37,425 nt of DNA, from the NCBI GenBank assembly GCA_021736475.1, contig JAIPFV010000018.1, forward strand, positions 1 to 37,425, written 5' to 3'. Below the pieces are notes generated by a model. That model saw only the letters and a list, made by a program, of their open reading frames with translations. It was not told the origin of the DNA and searched no databases. The stretch is from Spirochaetia bacterium. Lineage in GTDB: Bacteria; Spirochaetota; Spirochaetia; DSM-16054; Sediminispirochaetaceae. Below are positions 6,832 through 16,206 of this stretch, one piece after another (positions within the stretch are counted from its first letter, which is position 1; every line of letters begins with the position of its first letter). The position numbers and the translations under genes were made by a program.

Positions 6832-9800
6832 TTAGAAGGGCCGGTCGGCAAGGTACTTGTATTCCTTCCATTTATGGTTTACATCCTTCTTAATCTTGCC
6901 CAGCAGCTCCTCCGCCCGTTCGGGGTTAGAGCTGCGCAGAGCCTTGTAGCGGACTTCGTTGTAGACGTACTCTTCAATGTCCGAGGCGGGCTCTTTACTG
7001 TCGAGTTTGAAGGGGTTTTTACCCTGGTCGGTCAGTTCCGGGTTATACCGGTACAGTGGCCACAAGCCGCTGGTAACCGCCCGAGCCTGCTGGTCCATTC
7101 CCTTCATCATATCGATACCGTGAGCGATACAGTGGCTGTATGCGATCACGATTGAAGGTCCCTTATAGGCTTCGGCCTCTCGTAGTGCGCGGATAGTTTG
7201 GATTCGGTTGTACCCCATGGCGACCTTAGCTACATATACGTAACCGTAGCTCATTGCCATCATTCCCAGGTCTTTTTTCCCGATGCCCTTACCGGCGGCA
7301 GCAAATTTGGCAATTGCACCGGTGGGGGTCGCTTTAGACATCTGGCCACCGGTGTTTGAGTACACCTCGGTGTCCATTACCAGAACGTTCACATCCCGGC
7401 CGGAAGCCAGCACGTGGTCAAGACCTCCATAACCGATGTCGTAAGCCCATCCGTCACCACCGAAGATCCACACCGAACGGCGGATCAGGTAGTCTGCCAC
7501 TGATGCCAGCTCTTTCAGTGCCTTATTGCTGCTCTTTTCAGCCTTTGCCACCAGCTGGTCTTTCCATTCCCGCTGTTTTTCAATTTCTTGCTCATCCCGC
7601 TGTTCGTTATCGCGGAGGCTCTTGAGAATCTCTGTATCGAATCCGTCGGCACCTTCTTTGATGGCCCGATCGAGAAGCTCTTTAGCGTAGGTCATATTAC
7701 GATCGGTTGCTAAACGCATACCATAGCCAAATTCCGCTGCATCCTCGAACAGGGAGTTCGACCAGGTCGGACCGCGGCCGTCGTCTCGGGTAGTGTAGGG
7801 AGTAGTGGGCAGGTTACCGCCATAAATGGAGGAACAACCGGTAGCATTGGCAATGATCGAACGGTCGCCAAAGAACTGGCTGACCAGTTTTACATACGGG
7901 GTCTCACCACAACCGGCACATGCACCGGAGAACTCAAACAGAGGACGCAGCAGCTGACTGCCGATAGTGGTCTGCAGTTTAAGTTCGCTGCGGTCATAGT
8001 CGGGGATTTCATTAAGGAAGAAGTTCCAGTTTTCCCGTTCCTGATCACGGAGAGGCAGTTGCGGCTCTAGTACCAGTGCTTTTTGATCGGTCTTCTCGCC
8101 GTTTACCTTTTTGTGAGCAGGGCAGATGTTAACACATGCACCACAGCCGGTACAGTCTTCAGGGGCGACCTGAATGGTAAACTTCATACCCTGAAAAATT
8201 TTGCTCTTTGCGTCGGTGCTCTTGAAGGTCTCCGGCGCCTTTTCAAGATGTTTCGGATCGTACATCTTCATGCGAATTACGCCATGAGGACACACTGCCG
8301 AACAATCGCCGCACTGAATACAGGTCTCAAAATCCCAGGTCGGTATTTTTTCGGCAACGTTTCGCTTCTCGTATTTTGTGGTTCCGAGAGGATAGCTGCC
8401 GTCGGCAGGCAGTTTAGAGACAGGGATATCCTCGCCGCGGCCGGCAATTATTTCTCCGGTAACTTCTTTTACAAACTGCGGCGCATCATCCGGTATAGTC
8501 TGGATCATGTGGTTATCGCCGCTGGACTGCTTGGGATAGTCAACCTTTTCGATCGCATCGAGGGCCATATCGATGGTTGTGATGTTTTTGTCCACCACTT
8601 CCTGTCCCTTCTTGGTATAGGTTTTTTTGATGTACTTCTTGATCAGATCGATAGCTTGATCTTCGGGCAGAACACCGGAGATTTTGAAGAAAGCGGTCTG
8701 CATGACCACATTGATGCGGGTTCCCATGCCAGCTTTCTCTGCGATTTTATAGGCATCGATTACGTAGAAATCGAGCTCTTTATCGATAATCTGCTGCTGT
8801 ACCTCTACCGGAATGTTGTCCCAAATCTCATTTTTATCAAAGGGAGAGTTGAGCAGAAATACACCGCCCTTCGCGGCATTCTTTAGCATGTCGTAGCGTT
8901 CGAGGAATGTGAACTTATGACAAGCTAAGAAGTTAGCCTTCTGGATGAGGTAGGTGCTTTTAATAAGATCTTTTCCAAAGCGGAGGTGGGAAACGGTGGT
9001 TGCACCAGCTTTTTTCGAGTCGTATACGAAATAGCCCTGGGCATAGTTGTCGGTAGCCTCACCAATGATTTTAATTGAGTTTTTATTCGCACCCACAGTA
9101 CCGTCGGAACCTAAACCGTAGAACATCGCGCGAGTGACGTCTTTACTGGCGGTGGAGAAGTCGGCGTCCCATTCAAGACTTGTATGGGTAACATCATCAT
9201 GGATACCCACGGTAAAATGGTTTTTCGGCTCTTTTGCACTCAAATTATCAAGAACTGCTTTGGCCATTCCCGGGTTGAACTCATTTGAACCTAGGCCGTA
9301 ACGTCCGCCTACAATAGTGGGGTAGGCCTTTAGGCTAGAGTCGCCGCTTTCCATCATTTCGCCAATAGCTGTACGGACATCTTCGTACATTGGCTCGCCG
9401 AGTGATCCCGATTCTTTTGTGCGGTCGAGTACTGCAATGGATTTTACCGTATCAGGCAGTGCTTTCACAAAATCTTTGGCACTAAAGGGACGATAGAGGT
9501 GTACTTTAACCACACCAACTTTCTCGCCTTCTTTCACCAGGTAGTCAATGGTCTCTTCCATTGTTTCGGCGCCACTGCCCATTAGCACTACAACTCTCTC
9601 AGCATCCGGTGCACCAACATAATCGAACAGATGGTATTGTCTGCCGGTCAGTTTAGCGAACTTATCCATAGCCTTCTGCACAATGGCCGGGGTTGCATCA
9701 TAGTATTTGTTTACTGTTTCGCGGGCAGCAAAGAAGACATCTGGGTTTTGGCTGGTTCCACGGATAACCGGTTTTTCCGGGTTCATTGCACGTTGGCGAT

Positions 9801-10410
9801 GAGCCTGAACTAATTCGGCGTCGATCATCTCCCGCATTACATCGTAGGGAACTTCTTCTACTTTCTGGATTTCGTGGCTTGAACGAAAACCGTCGAAAAA
9901 GTGGAGGAAAGGAACCCGAGACTCTAGGGTAGCTGCCTGGGCTATGAGAGCGTTGTCCATTACCTCTTGGATGCTGTTGGAAGCCAGTTCTGCAAAACCT
10001 GTAGAACGGACCGCCATTACATCCGAATGGTCGCCGAAAATCGAAAGAGCCTGATTCGCAACCGCTCGAGCGGCGATATGAAATACTGTCGATGTGAGTT
10101 CTCCTGCGATTTTGAACATATTCGGCATCATCAGGAGAAGTCCTTGAGAGGCGGTAAAAGTAGTTGTGAGTGCTCCGGTTTGAAGCGCACCATGGACTGA
10201 AGCTGAAGCTCCGCCCTCGGATTGTAGTTCAACTACTTCCGGAATTGTACCCCACAGGTTTGGTTTGTCCTGGGCGGAGTAGAGGTCCGCCAGCTCTCCC
10301 ATCGGAGAGGAAGGAGTAATTGGGTAAATAGCACAAACTTCGTTTGTTGCGTGGGCAACATACGCAGCGGCTGTGTTACCGTCAATTGTCACCATGTTTT
10401 TTTCTGACAT
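6832..10410 (-). CDS. nifJ: Pyruvate:ferredoxin (flavodoxin) oxidoreductase
   Basis: The 1192-aa single-chain PFOR oxidises pyruvate and CoA to acetyl-CoA and CO2 and reduces ferredoxin or flavodoxin. Domains in order are the pyrimidine-binding region with YPITPSSPMGE (about 25-35), the CoA-binding and gamma regions with GLGSDGTVGANKNS near 430, two ferredoxin clusters (CIQCGDCSAVCP and CTGCGACVNICP, about 690-760), the proximal-cluster cysteines in CAGCGETPY, NATGCSS and SHCIAHG, and the thiamine diphosphate motif GGDGWAYDIGYGG. The length matches the homodimeric family. An ATG five codons upstream exists, but AAGGGA sits 6 bases before the ATG at 10408-10410, so I chose that start. It has its own promoter and terminator and is likely transcribed alone. 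Confidence 0.97.
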   Translation of the reverse strand: MSEKNMVTIDGNTAAAYVAHATNEVCAIYPITPSSPMGELADLYSAQDKPNLWGTIPEVVELQSEGGASASVHGALQTGALTTTFTASQGLLLMMPNMFKIAGELTSTVFHIAARAVANQALSIFGDHSDVMAVRSTGFAELASNSIQEVMDNALIAQAATLESRVPFLHFFDGFRSSHEIQKVEEVPYDVMREMIDAELVQAHRQRAMNPEKPVIRGTSQNPDVFFAARETVNKYYDATPAIVQKAMDKFAKLTGRQYHLFDYVGAPDAERVVVLMGSGAETMEETIDYLVKEGEKVGVVKVHLYRPFSAKDFVKALPDTVKSIAVLDRTKESGSLGEPMYEDVRTAIGEMMESGDSSLKAYPTIVGGRYGLGSNEFNPGMAKAVLDNLSAKEPKNHFTVGIHDDVTHTSLEWDADFSTASKDVTRAMFYGLGSDGTVGANKNSIKIIGEATDNYAQGYFVYDSKKAGATTVSHLRFGKDLIKSTYLIQKANFLACHKFTFLERYDMLKNAAKGGVFLLNSPFDKNEIWDNIPVEVQQQIIDKELDFYVIDAYKIAEKAGMGTRINVVMQTAFFKISGVLPEDQAIDLIKKYIKKTYTKKGQEVVDKNITTIDMALDAIEKVDYPKQSSGDNHMIQTIPDDAPQFVKEVTGEIIAGRGEDIPVSKLPADGSYPLGTTKYEKRNVAEKIPTWDFETCIQCGDCSAVCPHGVIRMKMYDPKHLEKAPETFKSTDAKSKIFQGMKFTIQVAPEDCTGCGACVNICPAHKKVNGEKTDQKALVLEPQLPLRDQERENWNFFLNEIPDYDRSELKLQTTIGSQLLRPLFEFSGACAGCGETPYVKLVSQFFGDRSIIANATGCSSIYGGNLPTTPYTTRDDGRGPTWSNSLFEDAAEFGYGMRLATDRNMTYAKELLDRAIKEGADGFDTEILKSLRDNEQRDEQEIEKQREWKDQLVAKAEKSSNKALKELASVADYLIRRSVWIFGGDGWAYDIGYGGLDHVLASGRDVNVLVMDTEVYSNTGGQMSKATPTGAIAKFAAAGKGIGKKDLGMMAMSYGYVYVAKVAMGYNRIQTIRALREAEAYKGPSIVIAYSHCIAHGIDMMKGMDQQARAVTSGLWPLYRYNPELTDQGKNPFKLDSKEPASDIEEYVYNEVRYKALRSSNPERAEELLGKIKKDVNHKWKEYKYLADRPF

Positions 10411-10455
10411 TTCGTATCCCTTCATTTAAGTTAATTTATGAGAAATATTGTGATT

Positions 10456-10484
10456 AGTATACCTTATTTATCGATATCCTACAA
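10456..10484 (-). promoter_or_regulatory. Sigma70-type promoter for nifJ
   Basis: Minus-strand TTGTAG (plus 10479-10484) and TATACT (plus 10456-10461) are separated by 17 bases, about 45 bases upstream of the start codon. Confidence 0.65.
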
Positions 10485-10494
10485 GGTTGTGAAC

Positions 10495-10506
10495 TGGTAT
10501 ATACCA
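10495..10506. promoter_or_regulatory. 12-bp perfect palindrome upstream of the nifJ promoter
   Basis: TGGTATATACCA reads the same on both strands and sits 10 bp upstream of the nifJ -35 box, a typical place for a dimeric activator or redox regulator. No regulator can be named. Confidence 0.35.
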
Positions 10507-10543
10507 AAGAGAGTCCTATATATCTAATTTTAGCAGCACAGGA

Positions 10544-12109
10544 CTAAAAAAACAGAGGACGGAGATACTGCAGGTGGTTGAATGACTGCAGTACTTTTCG
10601 GTGAATTGAATCCTCAGTTGCTGAGCTTCTCTTACCTTCAGCGTTTTCTTCGGTTTTATTGAAAGAGGCTAAAATAGACTCAATTGCCTGGGTGTGGGCC
10701 GGAGCTCCGAACTCCTCAATGATGCGGTCGCGGTTTTTTACCTGGGGCCCTCTTAACAAATTTTCCATGGTAGCCGTCGTTTCAGCATTAACTTCCCGCA
10801 GCTCTCCCACGAACTCAGACGATTCCGCGGCCTGCCGAAGTACTTGATACTGTTGTTCTACCGAGAGAAAGGAGTAATCAATAAACTCCTCTGACAGCAA
10901 CTGCTCTACCTCGTAGCGAATTCGCTTGTGCTGATCATCTGGCAGCAGTCCGGCCACTGAATTGAGGATCTGAGTATAGGTATCGCCCAGGGCAGCTCGG
11001 TCTCCGGTAGAAAGGGGAACCTGCAGCTCGTCGTAAAAATAGCTTGAGTGAGGTAAAAAATGGTCCTTTAATGCACCGAGGATGTCCAGGTTGCGGGCAA
11101 GCAGCGGGGCTCCCCACAGTACACTATTGATAAAAAGGTAACCGAATCCCTCCTGAATGGCGGTGGAGACTATCATATCTGCCGACCTGGTAAGCTCTTC
11201 AAAGCTGATGCCGATCTCATCCAGGTTTCCACCTATGCCCCAGGCCCCGGTGATAAGCCGGTTCTGAAAGGCGCTTTCTACCAAACTGGAATAGGCCCGT
11301 TCCTGCTGCGAGACCCCCGGCAGGGTTACCAGTAGATTCACAGGGCTTTCTACAAGGTTCGTCAGTAGACCAGCCTCCAACACATTTTTTCTGCGGATAG
11401 TTCGCACCGGGTACAGCAGAAGCTTTCCTTCAGGCTCCCAGCCGGGATTGTGCTCGCCGGCCCAGTTTCCAATTTTCTGCTGTACCTGCCACGAATCAAC
11501 GGTTGTGGGCGAATGCGGCTCAATGGGGTTGTTCAGCAAAAACAGCTGGCTCTCCGGTATACCCGCTTCTTGTAAGATATCTCGGTCCCGACTGTTGATA
11601 ACTACATAGCGTACATTCTGACTGACGGGGTACATGGGCGATTCCAGGTTCTCGTAGAGGGCCTTAAGATTCGAAAACCTCCCGCTCTCCGGAAAATCGT
11701 GAATGTGCAGGACCATCTGCTGCTGCGGCTTTTCCCGGGCAATTTGCAGCAGCGCCTCGGTGAAAAAGGGGTTTTTTCCTATGTGGTAATTGTGAACCCA
11801 CCAGATACTGCCTCCAAACTGCTCATTCAGCTTTTGTTTAATATCTTCAACCTTGGGAGGGTCCTCCTGTTCAACTAAATAATCGATTTCGGGTAGCGAC
11901 CGGCTGTGGACTTTTGCTTCAACCCCCTGCGATTTAAGCGCCTGCTCTATTTTCTCGACTATAGTGGTCCTCTTCGAATCCCGGCCGCAGACCAGGGTAA
12001 TTTCATACTGATCAGGCTGCTGCAGCAGCAAAGCCTTTACCGACGAGGTGATGACTTGCGTAATTCCACCGGTAAGCAGGTGATAATGGAAGATAGTTAT
12101 TCTATGCAT
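10544..12109 (-). CDS. GT4-like glycosyltransferase
   Basis: The 521-aa protein looks like a GT-B fold retaining glycosyltransferase. The N-terminal half opens with ITIFHYHLLTGGITQVI, a glycine-rich acceptor-side loop, and contains VLHIHDFPESG near 135 and VVINSRDRDILQEAG near 170. The C-terminal half has YPVRTIRRKN near 235 and the nucleotide-sugar motif QEGFGYLFINSVLWGAPLLA near 315, which carries the EGFG signature although the second Glu of the usual E-x7-E is not obvious. The C-terminal 100 residues are helical and unassigned. I see no ribosome binding site before the ATG, so it may have a very short leader. The sugar donor and acceptor are unknown. A second glycosyltransferase lies 7 kb away beside a glycoside phosphorylase. 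Confidence 0.75.
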   Translation of the reverse strand: MHRITIFHYHLLTGGITQVITSSVKALLLQQPDQYEITLVCGRDSKRTTIVEKIEQALKSQGVEAKVHSRSLPEIDYLVEQEDPPKVEDIKQKLNEQFGGSIWWVHNYHIGKNPFFTEALLQIAREKPQQQMVLHIHDFPESGRFSNLKALYENLESPMYPVSQNVRYVVINSRDRDILQEAGIPESQLFLLNNPIEPHSPTTVDSWQVQQKIGNWAGEHNPGWEPEGKLLLYPVRTIRRKNVLEAGLLTNLVESPVNLLVTLPGVSQQERAYSSLVESAFQNRLITGAWGIGGNLDEIGISFEELTRSADMIVSTAIQEGFGYLFINSVLWGAPLLARNLDILGALKDHFLPHSSYFYDELQVPLSTGDRAALGDTYTQILNSVAGLLPDDQHKRIRYEVEQLLSEEFIDYSFLSVEQQYQVLRQAAESSEFVGELREVNAETTATMENLLRGPQVKNRDRIIEEFGAPAHTQAIESILASFNKTEENAEGKRSSATEDSIHRKVLQSFNHLQYLRPLFF

Positions 12110-12222
12110 ACTGCCATGATACTATAAGATACGGATGGGAATCAATTTGATTTCATTACTTTGCATTTTCTGCGGAGGAGACCTATCATTGGTTCTATCA
12201 CGAATATTACACGGAGGACAGT

Positions 12223-12681
12223 ATGGATAAGCTTACTCCGGGAGACACAGCTCCCGATTTTTCACTTTCGGATCAAGAGGGTAACCGTATCAGACTCTCG
12301 GATTACCGCGGGCAGAAGGTCCTTCTCTATTTTTACCCTAAGGCCGATACCCCGGGCTGCACCAAACAGGCCTGCAGCATAAGAGACTCCTGGGCGGATC
12401 TCAAAGAGAAGGGGGTTGTCCCGATTGGTATTAGTGGAGATAAACCGGATGCACAGCAGAAATTCGATGCCAAGTACAGCCTGGGCTTTACCCTCCTGTC
12501 GGATGCCGACCACGAGGTGTCCGAAGCCTACAGAGTTAGAGGAGAGAAGAAGATGTTCGGAAAAACCGTAATGGGCACTATTCGCTCCTCCTTCCTGATC
12601 GACGAAGAGGGCCGCATAGTACAGGCCTGGTACAAGGTAAAGCCGGAGGAAACAGTACCCAAGGCGGTGTCTGCTCTGTAA
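12223..12681 (+). CDS. bcp: Thioredoxin-dependent thiol peroxidase (BCP/PrxQ)
   Basis: The 152-aa cytoplasmic peroxiredoxin reduces H2O2 and organic hydroperoxides using thioredoxin. The active site PGCTKQAC carries the peroxidatic Cys46 and, five residues on, the resolving Cys51, the atypical two-cysteine arrangement of the BCP subfamily. APDFSL near the N-terminus and the C-terminal RSSFLIDEEGRI strand are also typical. GGAGG lies 5 bases before the ATG. It is divergent from the glycosyltransferase and appears to be a single gene. An oxidant defence enzyme fits next to oxygen-sensitive PFOR. Confidence 0.95.
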   Translation: MDKLTPGDTAPDFSLSDQEGNRIRLSDYRGQKVLLYFYPKADTPGCTKQACSIRDSWADLKEKGVVPIGISGDKPDAQQKFDAKYSLGFTLLSDADHEVSEAYRVRGEKKMFGKTVMGTIRSSFLIDEEGRIVQAWYKVKPEETVPKAVSAL

Positions 12682-12770
12682 GCGAAAGTTAGTAGCTGCA
12701 TTCGGCAGGCAGCGGTGATGGCATGGGCGTTCAAAGTTTTGATTACCCAGGGCCAAGGTTCAAGAGTTGC

Positions 12771-12794
12771 AAAAACCCGGGCTAAAGGCCCGGG
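12771..12794 (-). terminator. Terminator of the exported-protein operon
   Basis: A perfect 7-bp stem, CCCGGGC (12776-12782) and GCCCGGG (12788-12794), has a 5-base loop and is followed by TTTTT on the minus strand. It closes the four-gene operon whose last stop codon is at 12818. Confidence 0.8.
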
Positions 12795-12817
12795 GTGGTT
12801 GCTTCTGCAAAAATATA

Positions 12818-14176
12818 TTATGTGGCTGGTGGAAAATATAATTCAAGCAAGTCTCCATTCAGATCAACTGGTTGATATGTCTGCCAGTTAGCTCCATTAA
12901 TATCCTTGAAACGTATTATCCGGTTGGGACTTCCATAAGCATTATCATCAGCATCATCAGTTAGATAAATATTATCCGCGGTTGTGGCTATAAAACGGGT
13001 AGGCCCGTAAAACTCCCCTGGTTGATCCGCAGTTTCTGAAGATAAATCGACCACTCTTCCAAAAGAACCTACGTACTGGAGATCTCGGGTGAATTTCATT
13101 ATTACATTACCTGAAGAGCCATTGGGATTCGTAAGGTAGAGATGATTATTTTTTACAAGTAAGTCCATATAGCCCAAATTGTAAATGGTAGGCAGATTGC
13201 TCTGGCTCGTATAAGTGGCAATTACCCGCTCTCCGGTGGGGCGCTGCGGGTCATATTTAAATATCGTTGTTTCTCCAACCTGGTTTGCACCGGCTAAATA
13301 GAGTACGCCGTCTTTATCAACGGCAAGTCCGAAGCCAGCGATACCTAATTCTACACTTATTTTACTTTCCAATCCAAGATCAAAGGTTTGTTGAATGTTT
13401 ATGTCGGCTACTTCCGGCATTACATGTATGAGTCCTATGGTTTTGTTGTCAATTATATAATAGAGATCACTGTTCAGATGATCAAAAGCCAGCGCAGTAA
13501 TATTAAGCGCAGTAATATCCGAACCATTGAGATTATTGTCCCAATCTCCTACAAAATCAATTCTCACTAGAGAATTACTTGATTGAGCTATCCATATCTT
13601 CCCCTGGTTATCGATTTCTATATCATACGGTGTGGCTAATCCCAAATCAGAGGTTGCCTTGAAACTGGGTGAGACAGGATTCGTTTCAGTAATTCCCATA
13701 TCATCTATTTGCACAAGGCGACTATTTTGGAAATCCGGAACCAGTATCTTCGTATCCTTCGGGCCCATGGTGAAGGCAAGTTCTGTTTCTTTGCCTTCTA
13801 CCAGATCTGCATAGCGGGTCATTCCCCAGCTGTATACATGGCTGGTAGCTGAGTCCTGGTTGGTCGCTTCCATCTCAAACTTCACATCCTCTCCGGGGGG
13901 AAGCAAAAACTCTACACGGCTGTCCGAGGGAGTAACGGTTACGCTTTGCTGATAATCCTGACCGGTTATGCGTATACTCACTTCAGTTACATCGCTCTGC
14001 AGGCCCATTACGCTCAATTTTGGGTTAACTGAGCCATCGGCCATCTCTGTGGTAAAAGAACAGGCCCCGGCGAGAAGCAGCAGAGAGCCGATTGTACCGA
14101 ATAACAGGGTTCGGGGCGCCTTTTTTTTGCGTATTTGTTTATTTTGCTGTCTATGCAGTGCTTTTGTTAAATACAT
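12818..14176 (-). CDS. Lipoprotein with NHL-like beta-propeller
   Basis: The 452-aa exported lipoprotein has a positively charged N-terminus followed by a hydrophobic segment ending in the lipobox LAGAC, with Cys39 the lipidated residue. After a short beta domain (about 50-135) come repeated blades with the NHL-like pattern of hydrophobic strand, D-x-D/N-x-G and W/Y strand, for example YDIEIDNQGKIWIAQ, FGLAVDKDGVLYLAG and RFIATTADNIYLTDD. Such propellers usually bind protein or polysaccharide rather than catalyse. GGAGG lies 9 bases before the ATG. It is the last gene of a four-gene operon of exported proteins, 14 bases after the FecR-domain gene. I do not know its ligand. Confidence 0.8.
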   Translation of the reverse strand: MYLTKALHRQQNKQIRKKKAPRTLLFGTIGSLLLLAGACSFTTEMADGSVNPKLSVMGLQSDVTEVSIRITGQDYQQSVTVTPSDSRVEFLLPPGEDVKFEMEATNQDSATSHVYSWGMTRYADLVEGKETELAFTMGPKDTKILVPDFQNSRLVQIDDMGITETNPVSPSFKATSDLGLATPYDIEIDNQGKIWIAQSSNSLVRIDFVGDWDNNLNGSDITALNITALAFDHLNSDLYYIIDNKTIGLIHVMPEVADINIQQTFDLGLESKISVELGIAGFGLAVDKDGVLYLAGANQVGETTIFKYDPQRPTGERVIATYTSQSNLPTIYNLGYMDLLVKNNHLYLTNPNGSSGNVIMKFTRDLQYVGSFGRVVDLSSETADQPGEFYGPTRFIATTADNIYLTDDADDNAYGSPNRIIRFKDINGANWQTYQPVDLNGDLLELYFPPAT

Positions 14177-14190
14177 AATTTTATTCCTCC

Positions 14191-14862
14191 TTATTCCCAG
14201 TTGATGTTAAGAATTGCTAGTGAATAGTTGCTCAGCAGAGATCTGCTGCTTTTTACACTACCTCCGCCTCCCGATAAGCTGCTTACTACTTCAAACTGGT
14301 CGTTCAGTAGGGTCTTCTGTGCATTGGAGGGCGCTGAATAGCCGTCGGTGCTGCTCTCTTTTCCCTCGCTTACCCAGCGACTTTGGCCGACCCGGTTGCG
14401 GAATACGACGGTGCCCTCGGTAACCCAAAGGGTGAATCCGTCGAACACAAATCCCGTACCGCGCACAGCCGCCGTTGAAACGGGACTGCGGAGCTTAAAG
14501 TTGTTGCGCAGGCCTTTGCTGGAACGCACGTTTGCCTCAACCTTTCCCACCTCGAGAAACAGGTCGGTGTCTACGCTGTCGCTGTTTTCTACAATCTGCT
14601 CCAGCTGCATTCGGGTCAGAGCTTTTACTTCCAAGGTGCTATTGCCAAGCTCGAGTATCGCCCTCGAGTTGAATCCGGTGGAAATATAGGTTCCCCGGGA
14701 TAAGTTCTGTCCAGAGGCGGCCGGCTGCCACTGGTCCCCCGGCTCTTTTATTTCTACTTTGCCTTTGGTGCTTTGGACTACCGCATCAACGGCAAACAGC
14801 GGGATGGCTGCGGTGAAGAGCAGCAGAATGTTTAAGAATATTAAGGGTTTGTAAGTTCTCAT
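14191..14862 (-). CDS. Exported FecR-domain protein
   Basis: The 223-aa protein has a cleavable signal peptide (hydrophobic 7-24, probable cleavage after FAV or at VDA) and a FecR domain (about 28-165). The domain shows VVQSTKGKVEIK, the GTYISTGFNSRAILELGNSTLEV-like region and the hallmark SPVSTAAVRGTGF near 125-140, followed by WVTEGTVVF. In sigma-regulator systems FecR is a transmembrane anti-sigma factor; this one has no cytoplasmic domain, so it is an entirely exported FecR-fold protein, a form common in spirochaetes. GGAGG precedes the ATG by 9 bases. It lies between the beta-barrel and the propeller lipoprotein in one operon, suggesting an envelope assembly or cell-wall-binding role. 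Confidence 0.85.
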   Translation of the reverse strand: MRTYKPLIFLNILLLFTAAIPLFAVDAVVQSTKGKVEIKEPGDQWQPAASGQNLSRGTYISTGFNSRAILELGNSTLEVKALTRMQLEQIVENSDSVDTDLFLEVGKVEANVRSSKGLRNNFKLRSPVSTAAVRGTGFVFDGFTLWVTEGTVVFRNRVGQSRWVSEGKESSTDGYSAPSNAQKTLLNDQFEVVSSLSGGGGSVKSSRSLLSNYSLAILNINWE

Positions 14863-14880
14863 TGGAATTAACCTCCTACT

Positions 14881-16206
14881 TTAATAGGTAAATGAAATAT
14901 TCAGACGGCCGGCCGCCTCTAATTCGGTTCTGCTGTCTGAAAACGGACTGTCGTCGGTGTAGTTGTTCGGCATGAAGACTCCCCCGCTAAGGGTGATACC
15001 TAAGTCTGAAAAAGGGCGGTATTTCAACCGCAGGTCTGCTTCGCTTCCTAAATACAGCTGGTCCGAAGTAGTGCTGACTCCCGGTTCCGAGATAGCACCG
15101 GTGGTGCTGCGAATAAAGCTCAAGCCACTTAGTTCTATCTGTAGTTCTCCGGCATATACAGAAGAGAGGGGTTTTATCGAGTAAGAAAACTCCCCGACGC
15201 TTAGGTTTCCCGGGCTGGGTGAAAAGACAATACCGAATTGTTCCCTATGGGATAGGGGGATAAAGTGGTTTGAATAATCCGAACCGCTGTACCCGCCATA
15301 ATAGCTGCCCTGTTCCGGGTCGCCGGAAGAGTAGACCCCTGAAAGCTTGAGACGGGAATAGTTGAAATCCTCCATATAATATGTGAGCTCTCCCCCCGCC
15401 AGGTACGCCAAGGTGCTATACGCCCCATGGCCGTAGTTAAAATAACCGTATAAACGATGATACAGGTCTCTGGCCATAGAACCCGCAATACCAAGCCCTA
15501 AGTATTCGGTAAAAATACGGTCGTTCGGGGACAGTAGATCGCTCTCCTGCTGTAAATCCTGTTGCGCAATGATGCTTACACTTACATCCTGTTCCAACAG
15601 CAGCTGCGGGAGAGCAAGCGCAAGTCGCTCAATGGTTTTTGGGGGAGCCGTTGCATATCCGTTGGAGGGGGCCGATAGATGGACGCCAATATCGCTCTGG
15701 GTAAGCAGTATCCGAGAGTTGGGAACAAAAGTGAGGCCGGTATAGCCGGCACCTGCGGAGAAGGTCCCCCACGGGAGTTCGACCTCAATTTCCGATCCAT
15801 CCAAATTGTGATCAAGCACATACCCCGTAAAGTCTGCAAAATTAAATCTTCCAAGGCGATAACTTATTCGTGAAGTGAGAGTCTCTGTTTCAACCGGATG
15901 GGTTCCTGTAAATACAAACTGACTAAGGTCGGCAAAAAAGGACCGGTCAAGGTTGAATTGGTACTTGGCCTCGGTTCTCAGAGAGGCGTTTTCGGAAAAT
16001 CGGGTGTTGAGCCAGATACCGGCCTCAAGGTCTTGTTGATAATCGGCTTCGCCGTCCCACCGCAGTTCGCTGGAGCTGTCTGCAAAACCACCCCAATCAA
16101 AGATTGTCTGGGCTGTAATAGGTTGAGGGCTCATACCGATGAACATAAGAAAAACTGCAATTATAAATAAGCCGGGATGTTGGTTCGTTTTAATAGCTCT
16201 GCTCAT
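14881..16206 (-). CDS. Predicted outer-membrane beta-barrel protein
   Basis: The 441-aa protein has a signal peptide (hydrophobic about 13-30, cleavage near ITAQ) and a mature region built of alternating polar/hydrophobic strands with many Tyr, Gly and Ser residues. It ends in LNISFTY, an aromatic C-terminal strand like the signal read by BamA. I do not recognise a named family. The start is the ATG at 16204-16206, 7 bases after GGAGG, and overlaps the previous stop codon as ATGA, so translation is coupled to the upstream small exported protein. An upstream ATG in the same frame is less likely. A porin or export channel for the operon's other products is possible but not shown. Confidence 0.75.
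   Translation of the reverse strand: MSRAIKTNQHPGLFIIAVFLMFIGMSPQPITAQTIFDWGGFADSSSELRWDGEADYQQDLEAGIWLNTRFSENASLRTEAKYQFNLDRSFFADLSQFVFTGTHPVETETLTSRISYRLGRFNFADFTGYVLDHNLDGSEIEVELPWGTFSAGAGYTGLTFVPNSRILLTQSDIGVHLSAPSNGYATAPPKTIERLALALPQLLLEQDVSVSIIAQQDLQQESDLLSPNDRIFTEYLGLGIAGSMARDLYHRLYGYFNYGHGAYSTLAYLAGGELTYYMEDFNYSRLKLSGVYSSGDPEQGSYYGGYSGSDYSNHFIPLSHREQFGIVFSPSPGNLSVGEFSYSIKPLSSVYAGELQIELSGLSFIRSTTGAISEPGVSTTSDQLYLGSEADLRLKYRPFSDLGITLSGGVFMPNNYTDDSPFSDSRTELEAAGRLNISFTY

Noticed and set aside
8083-8886. 267-codon open frame on the plus strand inside nifJ
   Set aside because: It lies opposite the ferredoxin and middle domains of an unmistakable PFOR; its product has no recognisable domain and no ribosome binding site.
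10501-10546. AGTCCT...AGGACT repeat as terminator of the 521-aa glycosyltransferase gene
   Set aside because: The 6-bp arms are separated by about 22 bases and there is no T run after the stem, so it is not a credible terminator.
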